Shown: positions 11,301 to 20,254, counted from the first letter of the stretch. The stretch is DNA of 64,000 nucleotides from Flavobacteriia bacterium (GCA_016178305.1 JACOTM010000070.1:1-64000); one strand, 5' to 3'. Numbers and translations: made by a program. The notes: generated by a model not told the origin, from the sequence alone.

Positions 11301-11931
11301 TAATATTGCAAGAGAAGGAGATATTGTTTCGAAAAATAAAGTAGGATTGTGGAAGTATTACGCCTATGAAGGGAAGAAATTATATGAAATTCTTTTTCAG
11401 GATAGTTTAGTTATTATAAATGATTCAATTAAGTTTAATTCATCAGGGATTTTATATCTTTTTGATACAAAAGATGAAATTCTGAGTAAAAGTTTTATAA
11501 TTGAAAATTCTGAAAAATTTGATTGTGCAAATAATGATTATTATGCAATTCGACAATATCACACATTTTGGGAACAAACTGGAAGTAATCGAATCAATGG
11601 ATATGTGAAAAATTATTATGATAATGGAGTAATTCAAAGTGAAGGAATTATGAAAGATGGACTTCCTAGTGGCGTTTGGAAATATTATGACCCTTATGGA
11701 AAATTAAATCAAGTAGGAACGTATATTTTTGGGAAAAAAGAAGGAAGATGGATTACAGGAGATTTAGGGAAAATAAAATACTTAGGTGATATTTGTCTTA
11801 ATCCTAATTTACCAGACTTAGAAAAAATAATTGCTGAAAAAATGAATAACTTAGATATACAAGTTGCTGTATATTTTCATGGAATAGTGTTAAATGCCGC
11901 TAATTACGAATTAAATAATATAAAAAATTAA
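8377..11931 (+). CDS. Very large secreted YwqK/MORN-like repeat protein (paralogue 2)
   Basis: ORF 8326-11931. A GTG at 8377 gives a compact signal peptide MNYKNYLIFFILFFQLSPSFAQ; start uncertain. Conserved C-terminal block KYLGDICLNPNLPDLE shared with paralogue 1. Confidence 0.78.
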   Translation: MNYKNYLIFFILFFQLSPSFAQKVDTVTYNQEKYFVYPYKKEFSPHDDLLYALKKRKFVKSFYKLTVGDHNFSKTKIVNIKHHLRCDKRLYSQFFSTRYSGFRYKKAIRKNYDPFLNVTYNLFFDLTPNLDTLPDGIYIQYFNDFICGDSKGKIHIVKNKVAGIFQIQNNLLNGKAMWFNIHGDTLKKGNFKNGLKEGKWYLETHKISYNFSQRERYEIIKNNVYKIDTTIEKITYFNGSKNGSYSCTKIVNINSENVFYQEGFYRNEKSVGTWIEKESKRSYSKTSNQIHVLFDKYNLTLTKKYVINESDSISKNYLIRPNLIIPSFSYDTNYNFFPHIRFPNSLRQYYEINYSTKEWNEIGRDYGCGYADVTIQKWMQNEIIDKNENSFKHFSSIVDKYGIKIKFKDDLENYYPNGQLMYKIHFNSDNTIQEDTIFWDNGKPFDILTNNKDYNNYRREIYDYDGKIYYDVIYNYKGEVLQIKHSPFQERTLLIDNVIGKYEYDYIHYNCLVDFDLFQKDSVLISKNWFLHDSTASFVKYFLKNEQKLFQINYSITGKIIDKKELFFDIANSHIILTELIFFDDFCFEQKRILEKDSMNILTILNDENFSDEFIFKNPISRKLYKNNELFTGEIEMHFGKRYKKIEKENKIIYRFPLHINEIKHFKKYSQNSQYRKKLLIDYNQSFLLENIEMHEAINRLFSPNFYLIEIGNYYDRKGNQKFKFLNGEATGKWQIKTIRKEKYIIDYRNNQINGQVIYKLNKNLFFYKTIAVENYKNDTLNGENWKVFLKEKIKSFYINGQKEGDEIEVFKNYVFKKTYKNDLLNGPMTVYEKNEKTKDSILRYNAFFENGVLSGDAIFLMPDQTIKFELKNHVFKQYDTNHLLLNEVILDDNRVKEENHFLNGFLDVKYQFDLKDFIFFRPSVFYDIDFFSIIEGSWKSLEENYLYGTDYEFDNNLVNKNFHNYKMIKYYPNNNIAREGDIVSKNKVGLWKYYAYEGKKLYEILFQDSLVIINDSIKFNSSGILYLFDTKDEILSKSFIIENSEKFDCANNDYYAIRQYHTFWEQTGSNRINGYVKNYYDNGVIQSEGIMKDGLPSGVWKYYDPYGKLNQVGTYIFGKKEGRWITGDLGKIKYLGDICLNPNLPDLEKIIAEKMNNLDIQVAVYFHGIVLNAANYELNNIKN
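8425..8494 (+). repeat. 70-bp perfect direct repeat, copy A (second copy at 11996-12065)
   Basis: Identical nucleotides encoding SPSFAQKVDTVTYNQEKYFVYPY in paralogues 2 and 3. Confidence 0.95.
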
Positions 11932-11938
11932 TTAAAAC

Positions 11939-14900
11939 ATGTTAATATCAATATTGAAATTTAAAGTATTACTGATTTTAATTGTCTTGAATATTTCTCC
12001 TTCATTCGCCCAAAAAGTGGATACGGTAACTTACAACCAAGAAAAGTATTTTGTTTATCCTTATACCAAGTCAATTGAGGTAAATAAACTGATTTATCGT
12101 GGAATGAAGAAAAATCAGTTTGTGAAAGCTTTTATTCAATGTGAACATTTGAAAAGTAAATTTGATTTAAAAGATGAAATTCTGGTTAAGGAGTATAAAC
12201 GAAAAGCAAAAAAACTTCGAAACAGGTATATCAAAAAAAATTATTATGAATATGGCTGTGGACGTGGTCGCAAAAAAGAAAGTAAAATAAAGAAATTTTT
12301 TAAAATTTATCATAAAGGATTTCGTTTTAAAAATGCTGTTCGAAAAAATCATTTTGCTTTTTATGATCCCAATTTTTCATTTGACACAGAAATAACGCCA
12401 TGTTTAGATCAAATTCCTGATGGGAAATATATTCAGTACTTTGAACCTTTTTTGATCGGAGATAAACATGGAAATGTACAACTCGTAAATAAACGTGTTG
12501 CAACTATTTTTTATATTAAAAATAATTTTTTAGAAGGTAATTTGATTTGTTTAAATATTGATGGAGATACGCTGATGAAGGGTGTTTATAAAACGGGAAT
12601 TAAAGAAGGTGAATGGAAATTAACACAATTGCTCAACAAAATTTATGATTCAAAAATCGAAAATAAATACCTGATAAAACATAACACGTTAAAGCTTGAT
12701 ACGAGTTTTGTTACACAGAATTATTTGCACGATATTTTACAGGGAGCGTATGAAGAAAAAAGTACACGTTTAGTTGATATTCGAGGTTTTTATACAAATG
12801 GTCAAAAAAGTGGTACTTGGATTGAAAAAGCAGCAGTATCTTTTTACGATACGGTTAATCATATATATTTAAAAGATTATACCCGCCAAATTACAAGACT
12901 AGTTTGTACATTTGATTCTCTCAATCATCCTGTAAAATTTTACCCTATTCGTTACCATTCAATGTCATCTACTATGTTTAATCAATATAGCAATGATGAT
13001 ACTTATGATTTATTTAATTATTACAATATTTTATCTAGTAACTTACAATTTTCTTATAGACTAAAAAATAATAGCGAATATGAATATAAAATTAAAAATG
13101 CTTATTATGATATTGCAACTAAACAGCAAATAAGTTACATAAATTTTAGGGACAGTTTTAAATTAATCCCTAAATATACAGGAGTTTATAAAAAATATTA
13201 CCCCAATGGACAATTGTTTCATCAATGTAACTTTATAGATGGATTAAATACGCTAGAAGATACTGTTTTTTGGGATAATGGAAAACCGTTTGATGTTGTA
13301 AGCTATTTGCCAGAAAATCAAATATATGAAAGGAAAATATTTTACAAGGACGGTAGTGTAAGTGAGATATATCACTACACATCGAAAGGAGAATTTGTAA
13401 AAAAAGTATATGATGGATATTATAATGAAATAGTAATCATTGATAAATTGAAAGCAGTAAGTCGAAAAAATACGGCCTTTTACGAATATAAATGGGAGGG
13501 AGGAATTAACCAAAATCTGGACACTGTAATTTTAGAAAAAAAGTGGTCTAAAAAAGAAAAGAAAATGCTTTTTTTTAAATACTATTTACCGCGAGAACGT
13601 ACATTAATATGTCAATATTTTCAGGAAGATGGGTTTGAATATCAAAAAATTAAATATTCATTTAACGATACTTATACGATTTATAAAAAAAGTCAAATGC
13701 TTGTTTTAGATGATTTTAAATTATTAACCGATTCTGAAGGTAAATTTTTTAATTATAATGCTATTAATTTATCAAAGGATAATATTTCATTGGAAGATAG
13801 ACTTGCTAAGAAAGTAGCCTCTCGAGGTGTAGAGAATATTTTATATGTCAATACGCTTTTTTCAGAGGAAGTTTTAGAAAAAACAAGATTAAAAAATGAC
13901 AGCTTATACAATGGTCCTATTGAAATTACATTTAGAGGAAAAAAATTTAAGAAAATTAATGCTTACAAGTATATTTTACCCTTTGGAAGCATGGATAATT
14001 ACACCAATCAAACACAGCATTTCAACGAGGTAGATTGTTCTAAAAGTTTTTCCTTTTTCTGCTCTTTTTTGATAGATTATACCAGAGTTAGTAAACCAAA
14101 TGACAATTTCCCTTATTTTAACAAAGTCAGAGGGGCATTTAAAAATGGTAATCCAGAAGGTATTTGGGAAATATTTGATAATAAAGGAAATTTAATTGCA
14201 AAATTGAATTTTAAAGATGGAAAATTAGACGGACCAATTTATAAATACGAATTTGATAAAAAATCTTTTCCTTATTTGAAGCGGAACACTCTTCCTAAAA
14301 CACATTCTTTCAAGTATTACTATTACATGTTGTATGAGAAAAATTATACAAATGGTAAACTTGAAGGAGGTACAACAAATTACAATATAAATGGGTTTCC
14401 AGTATTCAACGTAAGTTACCATAATGGATTGAAACAAGGAGAGTATTTTGAGAAATTTGGGACTACACGACTCCTAGCACATTATCAAAATGATACCTTG
14501 CAAGGAAAACGAAATTTATTTTATTTGAATTCAAATAAAGATTCGATTTATTTATTAAAATCAAATTTTTTAAAAGGAAAATTGGATGGAGAAGCATTGT
14601 TGTATCACGCTAATGGAAAAATAGCAAAACAAAGTTACTTTAAAGATGGAATCATAGAAGGTAAATATCAAGCTTTTGATACACTTGGAAATTTATACCA
14701 TGAAATATTAACCTTGAATAAAAAATTAATTTCTGAAAAAAGATGGAAAAATGGAACTTTAATTGAAATTAATAATTTTAAAGAAAATGAAAGTCAGGTC
14801 TATTTGGTGAAAAAATTTATTACAGAACATGTTGAATATTTATTGGAAGATTATTTTGATGAAACAGACACATCAGTATCTGTAGAAAAAAATTTGCTTG

Positions 14901-15622
14901 ATTATGTGAAGATAAACTATTATTCAAATGGGAAAATTTCAAGTCAAGGAAGTTATCATTTAGGAGAAAAATTTGGTTTGTGGAATTATTTTAATTTGGA
15001 TGGAAAATTAGTTTACTCCATTGACCACTATTTAAAATCAGAGAAAAAAGAATTAGAAATAAAAGAGTCTATTTTTACTCAAATTGAAGGAATTTTAACG
15101 GAATATGATGCAAACGGCGAAAAATTATGTGTAAAAGCAATCATAAATTCTTATGCACATTATGATTGTCCGGACAATTTTTATTACAATGTTTATCCGT
15201 ATTATTTTACGAGCGATTCAATTAATAAACCTTACCTAAATAGTATATTTTCAAGTTATTATGTAAATGGAGTGAAGCAAAGTGAAGGAGAAATAGTTGA
15301 TGGTTTACCAAATGGTTATTGGTTTTTTTATGATCCTTATGGTAAATTGTATGAATATGGTAAATATATTTCTGGCCTTAAACAAGGAAGATGGCTTCAA
15401 GGTGATATCGGTAAAATAAAATATTTGGGAAATATTTGTTTTAAAGATGAAATGGATTACAAAGATTTTGAAGCTGAAGTTGGTATGAAGTTAGAATTTA
15501 AATCTATTTTTTACACAAATGGAACGGCTATAAAAAGTAAATTTTATAAATTGGATTGGGAAAAACAGATTCTTATAGAGGAGGATTTAATGTCTCGGGG
15601 TGGAGGAACACCTAGTTTTTAA
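11939..15622 (+). CDS. Very large secreted YwqK/MORN-like repeat protein (paralogue 3)
   Basis: Signal peptide ending ISPSFAQ; same repeat type and C-terminal block (GRWLQGDIGKIKYLGNICF). Confidence 0.8.
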   Translation: MLISILKFKVLLILIVLNISPSFAQKVDTVTYNQEKYFVYPYTKSIEVNKLIYRGMKKNQFVKAFIQCEHLKSKFDLKDEILVKEYKRKAKKLRNRYIKKNYYEYGCGRGRKKESKIKKFFKIYHKGFRFKNAVRKNHFAFYDPNFSFDTEITPCLDQIPDGKYIQYFEPFLIGDKHGNVQLVNKRVATIFYIKNNFLEGNLICLNIDGDTLMKGVYKTGIKEGEWKLTQLLNKIYDSKIENKYLIKHNTLKLDTSFVTQNYLHDILQGAYEEKSTRLVDIRGFYTNGQKSGTWIEKAAVSFYDTVNHIYLKDYTRQITRLVCTFDSLNHPVKFYPIRYHSMSSTMFNQYSNDDTYDLFNYYNILSSNLQFSYRLKNNSEYEYKIKNAYYDIATKQQISYINFRDSFKLIPKYTGVYKKYYPNGQLFHQCNFIDGLNTLEDTVFWDNGKPFDVVSYLPENQIYERKIFYKDGSVSEIYHYTSKGEFVKKVYDGYYNEIVIIDKLKAVSRKNTAFYEYKWEGGINQNLDTVILEKKWSKKEKKMLFFKYYLPRERTLICQYFQEDGFEYQKIKYSFNDTYTIYKKSQMLVLDDFKLLTDSEGKFFNYNAINLSKDNISLEDRLAKKVASRGVENILYVNTLFSEEVLEKTRLKNDSLYNGPIEITFRGKKFKKINAYKYILPFGSMDNYTNQTQHFNEVDCSKSFSFFCSFLIDYTRVSKPNDNFPYFNKVRGAFKNGNPEGIWEIFDNKGNLIAKLNFKDGKLDGPIYKYEFDKKSFPYLKRNTLPKTHSFKYYYYMLYEKNYTNGKLEGGTTNYNINGFPVFNVSYHNGLKQGEYFEKFGTTRLLAHYQNDTLQGKRNLFYLNSNKDSIYLLKSNFLKGKLDGEALLYHANGKIAKQSYFKDGIIEGKYQAFDTLGNLYHEILTLNKKLISEKRWKNGTLIEINNFKENESQVYLVKKFITEHVEYLLEDYFDETDTSVSVEKNLLDYVKINYYSNGKISSQGSYHLGEKFGLWNYFNLDGKLVYSIDHYLKSEKKELEIKESIFTQIEGILTEYDANGEKLCVKAIINSYAHYDCPDNFYYNVYPYYFTSDSINKPYLNSIFSSYYVNGVKQSEGEIVDGLPNGYWFFYDPYGKLYEYGKYISGLKQGRWLQGDIGKIKYLGNICFKDEMDYKDFEAEVGMKLEFKSIFYTNGTAIKSKFYKLDWEKQILIEEDLMSRGGGTPSF
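11996..12065 (+). repeat. 70-bp perfect direct repeat, copy B (first copy at 8425-8494)
   Basis: Identical to 8425-8494 by direct reading. Confidence 0.95.
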
Positions 15623-15722
15623 TTATTTACAAAATTTCTCAAACGTAGTATTTTTTGATAAAGCTAAATAAAACCACAAGATAGGAGGTTTTTAATCTAG
15701 TTTTAAACTAATTTTATATTTT

Positions 15723-15754
15723 CAGGCAACATATTTCTTTCTCATGCATATTAG
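15723..15754 (+). promoter_or_regulatory. Putative ECF sigma-dependent promoter of the TSP3-like gene
   Basis: CAGGCAACATATTTCTTTCTCATGCATATTAG; 24/32 ungapped match to 18023-18054 upstream of the ECF sigma gene. Confidence 0.55.
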
Positions 15755-15798
15755 TAATTGAGAAGCTTCTATAATTATTAATTTTTAAAAAATGAATT

Positions 15799-16752
15799 AT
15801 GAAAAAGAAATATTTGGTGTTAACTAGTTTAGCAACTTTTTTGATGACTATCAATAGTTATGCTCAAGATGGTAATACAGCTTCAGGTGGTTTTGCTGAT
15901 GCGAATGGAAATGGCGTTCCTGATTTATTTGAAACAGATACGGATGGAGATGGAATACCAGATGTTTTGGATAATGATGCGAATGGTGACGGTACAGTAG
16001 ATTATATCTTTACTGATGCCAACAATAATGGAATACCAGATGAATATGAAGGTGATTCTGATGGTGACGGGAATCCTGATTTTGTTTTTGATTACGTTGA
16101 TAATAATAATGATGGAGTTCCTGACGATTGGGGCGATGGTACTTTTGGAACAGATGCTAATAATAATGGTATTCCAGATGAATGGGAAGGTGCTACTGAT
16201 TCAACGTTGGTAGATGGAACTACTGATTGGAGTATTGATTCTAATGGTGATGGAATTCCTGATATTTATGAAAATGGATATACAACTGATACGCTTCCTG
16301 GAGATGTGATTTTTGAAGGTTTTACAGATGCAAATGGAAATGGATATCCTGACGAATGGGAAGCTGATGCAGATGGTGACGGAATTCCTGATTATGAAGA
16401 GTCTATTGGAGATACTAATAATAATGGGATTCCAGATTTCTTAGAAATTGATACAGATGGTGATGGAATTCCTGATATTTTTGAAAATAATGAAGAGAAT
16501 AGCGGTATGATTTGTTATCCAAACAACATAGAAAATTTTGTTAATGTTCAGTGCAGCGTTGTAACAGATGGAATTGGAAGTATTGAAATTTATGATATGA
16601 AAACAGGACTTTTAATAAATACGTCATCGGTTGAATTAGTAAAAGGTGTAAATACAAAACAAATAGACACGACTAATTTTGAAAAAGGTTATTACATTGT
16701 TTGTTTAAATGATGGAACAAAGATAATTAAGAAAACGAAAATTGTCAAATAA
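15799..16752 (+). CDS. Thrombospondin type 3-like Ca2+-binding repeat protein with T9SS C-terminal sorting domain
   Basis: Many D(A/T)NxNGxPDxxE / DxDGDGIPD repeats; signal peptide; C-terminal sorting-type domain ending GYYIVCLNDGTKIIKKTKIVK. Confidence 0.85.
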   Translation: MKKKYLVLTSLATFLMTINSYAQDGNTASGGFADANGNGVPDLFETDTDGDGIPDVLDNDANGDGTVDYIFTDANNNGIPDEYEGDSDGDGNPDFVFDYVDNNNDGVPDDWGDGTFGTDANNNGIPDEWEGATDSTLVDGTTDWSIDSNGDGIPDIYENGYTTDTLPGDVIFEGFTDANGNGYPDEWEADADGDGIPDYEESIGDTNNNGIPDFLEIDTDGDGIPDIFENNEENSGMICYPNNIENFVNVQCSVVTDGIGSIEIYDMKTGLLINTSSVELVKGVNTKQIDTTNFEKGYYIVCLNDGTKIIKKTKIVK

Positions 16753-16760
16753 ATGAATTT

Positions 16761-16798
16761 AGAAGTCCGAAAGGTGTATTAAACTTTCGGACTTCTTT
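16761..16798 (+). terminator. Rho-independent terminator-like hairpin
   Basis: Perfect 13-bp stem AGAAGTCCGAAAG / CTTTCGGACTTCT. Confidence 0.8.
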
Positions 16799-16853
16799 AT
16801 AAAATGGAGACTATCCCATAAAGTGGATAAATATTTAAAATTCAAAAACATTT

Positions 16854-16932
16854 CTTCTTAATCAACTCTTTTTGATAGACTCAAGTCATCTCGCTAAACC
16901 TACGGGAAACGCCTTATTCTTTCAAGTTTAAT
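16854..16932. repeat. Dispersed intergenic repeat, copy 1 (related copy at 55744-55823)
   Basis: Shared core AGACTCAAGTCATC-n-CGCTAAA-n-CTA with further flanking similarity. Confidence 0.6.
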
Positions 16933-17125
16933 CAAAATCTGAGCGTAAAATTTAATCGAACACCTCTCTTTGATAACGGTATGTTCTTGAATTTTGCTTT
17001 GACACACAGTTAGTGATGCCAAATAATCTTTTGACCTAAACAAGCAACTATTGGTTTTTGCAATTGTATCTTCTTTGTAAATAATTTAATGTTAACAGTT
17101 TTTTTATAACAAAATTTTAAAAAAT

Positions 17126-17920
17126 ATGATAAGAAAATCTTTAAAATTTTTCCAGACAGCTGAACGTGTCTCTTCAAGTGATCCATCAGATTCATTTGTA
17201 TTCCAACGTTCTTTATTAGCTTATGTTTATGCTTCTCAACAAATTCAGGGTCATGTTTTAGAAATAGGAACGGGGAGTGGCTATGGGATTCATAATATTA
17301 CTGAAAAAGCGACTCATTTTGTAACAATTGATAAAAATTCAATTGATAAATCATTATTTTCAGGGAAAAAGAATTGTAGTTTTATTCAAATGAAAGTGCC
17401 ACCATTCAAAGGTATAAATTCAAATTCTTTTGATTATATTATTTGTTTTCAAGTTTTAGAGCATATTAAAAAAGATCAATTTTTTATTCAAGAAATAAAA
17501 AGAGTATTAAAACCAAATGGAATAATTATTCTAACAACTCCAAATAAAAAGATGAGTTTAAGTAGAAATCCATGGCACATCCGAGAATATACATGTAACG
17601 AATTAACAGAATTAATCAATCGTGAGCTTCAAGTGGTTCAGTCTTTAGGAGTATTTGGCAATGATAGAATTACATCTTATTATGAGAAAAATAAAAAAGC
17701 GGTCAATAAATATAGAAAGTATGATGTATTCAATTTAGAACATCGTTTGCCTAGATGGTTACTTCAAAAGCCTTATGACATTTTAAATCGTATTAATAGG
17801 AAACAGCTTTTAAAGAAAAATAGATCTATTCTAGAGCAAATATCTTTAGATGATTATTATATAGATAATGCAAATGATAATTGTTATGACTTGTTGTATT
17901 TCGCAAAAAAATCAAGTTAA
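17126..17920 (+). CDS. Class I SAM-dependent methyltransferase
   Basis: Motif I VLEIGTGSGYGIHNI; FDYIICFQVLEHIKKDQFFIQEIKRVLKPNGIIILTTPN. Confidence 0.85.
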   Translation: MIRKSLKFFQTAERVSSSDPSDSFVFQRSLLAYVYASQQIQGHVLEIGTGSGYGIHNITEKATHFVTIDKNSIDKSLFSGKKNCSFIQMKVPPFKGINSNSFDYIICFQVLEHIKKDQFFIQEIKRVLKPNGIIILTTPNKKMSLSRNPWHIREYTCNELTELINRELQVVQSLGVFGNDRITSYYEKNKKAVNKYRKYDVFNLEHRLPRWLLQKPYDILNRINRKQLLKKNRSILEQISLDDYYIDNANDNCYDLLYFAKKSS

Positions 17921-17965
17921 AGAAAGACTTTTTAATCGAACACAGGTTTTTAATTCAATATTTTC

Positions 17966-18018
17966 AAAATTTCATTTATATCCATCACATTGAATCGATA
18001 TAAATGAAATTTTTTGTT
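17966..18018 (+). terminator. Strong terminator-like hairpin
   Basis: 17-bp perfect stem AAAATTTCATTTATATC (17966-17982) / GATATAAATGAAATTTT (17997-18013), then T-rich. Confidence 0.8.
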
Positions 18019-18022
18019 TTTA

Positions 18023-18054
18023 CAGGCAACATTTTTCAAACTCAATCATAATAC
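18023..18054 (+). promoter_or_regulatory. Putative ECF sigma autoregulatory promoter
   Basis: CAGGCAACATTTTTCAAACTCAATCATAATAC: GGCAAC and CATA boxes separated by 16 bp, matching 15723-15754. Confidence 0.55.
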
Positions 18055-18197
18055 CTATAAACCAATTCAAATTTAAAATTGTTTATGAGATTTTTTCAGT
18101 TAAAAGTCAAAGATTAATTAAAAAAATGATTCAATAAAGCCATTGGGTTTTTATAAATTATTGAAGTATATTATTTTCATTTCTAAGTATTTATAAA

Positions 18198-18758
18198 TTG
18201 TTTGGAAGACAAAAGACATATCATGATAAAAAATCAGAAATTTCAAAAGAGAATTTTGAAAATATTTTCAATACCTATAAATCATTTGTTTTAGCTATAG
18301 CAATGAGATATTTGAGATGCAAAGATGATGCAAATGATGTTGTTCAAGAAACTTTTTTGAATGTTTATCTGAATTATTCTAAATATGACACAGAAAAACC
18401 AATTATTCCATGGATTAAAAAAATCGCAATAAATACTTCTTTGCTTTACATTCGGAAAAATTATAGACTCCAATTATTTGAAAATGAGTTTGATGTCATA
18501 CCAGAAGTACATCCATTTTCAAATGATTTTGATGAAATAATTTTTCCTGTAGAACAAATGATTTCAATACTTCAAAATTTGCCGGATGGATATAGAGTTG
18601 TTTTTAGTTTATATGCAATTGAAGGTTTAAATCACAAAGAAATTGCAGAATACTTAGAAATTAGTGAATCAACCTCCCGAACTCAATTATTCAAAGCTAG
18701 AAAAATGCTAAAAAAAATAGTAGAAACAAAAATGATTTTATTCCATGAAAGAGCATAA
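18198..18758 (+). CDS. RNA polymerase ECF-type sigma-70 factor
   Basis: CKDDANDVVQETFLNVYLNYSKYD...PWIKKIAINTSLLYIRKN; region 4 LNHKEIAEYLEISESTSRTQLFKARKMLKK. TTG start. Confidence 0.88.
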   Translation: MFGRQKTYHDKKSEISKENFENIFNTYKSFVLAIAMRYLRCKDDANDVVQETFLNVYLNYSKYDTEKPIIPWIKKIAINTSLLYIRKNYRLQLFENEFDVIPEVHPFSNDFDEIIFPVEQMISILQNLPDGYRVVFSLYAIEGLNHKEIAEYLEISESTSRTQLFKARKMLKKIVETKMILFHERA

Positions 18759-20163
18759 TAATATCGACAATTTATTTCATAACAGTTTGAAAGATTATCT
18801 TCCTGATGCTTCGCATTTAGATTTTTCTCAAATGAATGAATTATTAAATTCCAAACTTTCTAAACAAATGACAATTGATAAAACAGAAGTTTTTCATTCT
18901 CATACAAATTTTGGAAATAAAATGTTTTTTTGGAAATTAGTAGGTTTAGTTTCGGTAATAACTACGATTACTATAATTTTTTCAGAAAAACCAGCGTCAG
19001 ATAAATGCTATGGGAAAAATATAGAACAGAATGATTATAAGAAAGAAAATATTAAACCATCAAAAATGAACTTAGAGTCATTGCCAATTGAAAAACAAAT
19101 TAATATAGCAAAAAGTGTAGCCAAAACTTTAATTCATAATGAAATTAAATCAAAGGTAAGTCAATCTAAAAATTTACCCCCAAGATTTAATAATAATATT
19201 TTAACATTTGCAAACACACAGGAGAAAAACACAGAAAGAAAAATAGAATTAAGCGATTCAACACTATGTTTTGAAGCAATTGCTAGTACTAATTTTACTT
19301 TAAAATATTTGAAAATCAATCAAATGGTGTTAGAATCGTTAACGAAATTTCGAGTGGATTCGTCATTAATGTTAGGAATTAATTCAGATTTTAAAATTTT
19401 AAGTAGTTCTAAATCAATAGCTAATATTCCAACACATCAAATTAAATTTAATTTTGGAATATCCAAAGTTCCAGTTACCCAAAAAGAAATTTTAAATTAT
19501 CCAAATTATACGAACAACCCATTTAATTTTTTTACAAACATGAAAATGGATTCCATTCAAATTAAACAAGAAAATCAATATTCTTTGGAATACCAGCATA
19601 TTTATAAAACGAATTTAATTATCGGTTTTGGATTAAGCTATTGCAATGGAGGATGGAGCAGTTCTAGTAAAGGAATTATTTATACTCTAGCTGATTATAA
19701 TGGTGATGGCATAGCAGATGTTGATGCCAATGGAAATTATATTGAATTGCAAAACACGATTCAATACGGAACTACGAAAAGTACTTTTAGATCTATTGGT
19801 TCAAACTTACATTTAGGATATTGCTTTAATAAGAATAAACAATGGATGTTAAACGCATTTTGTGGCATAAATAATGCGCAAGTAATAGCAAAAAACACAT
19901 TTAAATATCAAGATACTTCACAAAAAGACATGGTAAGTAAGTATTCAAAATTTATTATTTCTCCTTTCATTGGATTTGATGTGGTCTATCGTAAAAGTAA
20001 TTTTGGATTTAGCATTGGAGGATTGCTTTCTCAAAGAAATACAATTGCAACATTAATAAAGGCAACTGAATTTTATAACAATGCTTCATTTGGAGGAACT
20101 GTAGGAATATTTTACTACTTACCAGAAAATTTTCTAGACTTAAAGAAAGATTCAAAAGATTAA
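18745..20163 (+). CDS. Membrane protein with single N-terminal TM and outer-membrane-barrel-like C-terminal domain; putative anti-sigma factor
   Basis: Overlaps the sigma gene by 14 nt; TM segment FFWKLVGLVSVITTITIIFS; C-terminal part with NLHLGYCFNKNKQW.../GFDVVYRKSNFGFSIGGLL; contains DYNGDGIADVDANGNY. Confidence 0.65.
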   Translation: MKEHNNIDNLFHNSLKDYLPDASHLDFSQMNELLNSKLSKQMTIDKTEVFHSHTNFGNKMFFWKLVGLVSVITTITIIFSEKPASDKCYGKNIEQNDYKKENIKPSKMNLESLPIEKQINIAKSVAKTLIHNEIKSKVSQSKNLPPRFNNNILTFANTQEKNTERKIELSDSTLCFEAIASTNFTLKYLKINQMVLESLTKFRVDSSLMLGINSDFKILSSSKSIANIPTHQIKFNFGISKVPVTQKEILNYPNYTNNPFNFFTNMKMDSIQIKQENQYSLEYQHIYKTNLIIGFGLSYCNGGWSSSSKGIIYTLADYNGDGIADVDANGNYIELQNTIQYGTTKSTFRSIGSNLHLGYCFNKNKQWMLNAFCGINNAQVIAKNTFKYQDTSQKDMVSKYSKFIISPFIGFDVVYRKSNFGFSIGGLLSQRNTIATLIKATEFYNNASFGGTVGIFYYLPENFLDLKKDSKD

Positions 20164-20224
20164 TTGAATTTTAGCAAGAAGTGTGAAAGCTGTTATTTCT
20201 GATTCATTCGTAGCTAAAAAAATG

Positions 20225-20232
20225 TAAATTTG
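20225..20232 (+). promoter_or_regulatory. Bacteroidota -7 box (TAnnTTTG)
   Basis: TAAATTTG directly upstream of ATG 20234; supports ATG 20255 as the real start. Confidence 0.45.
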
Positions 20233-20254
20233 TATGAATTCAAAATACAAACGT

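Noticed and set aside
16016-16213. Plus-strand 65-aa ORF inside the TSP3-like gene
   Set aside because: Out-of-frame by-product of repetitive Asn/Asp codons.
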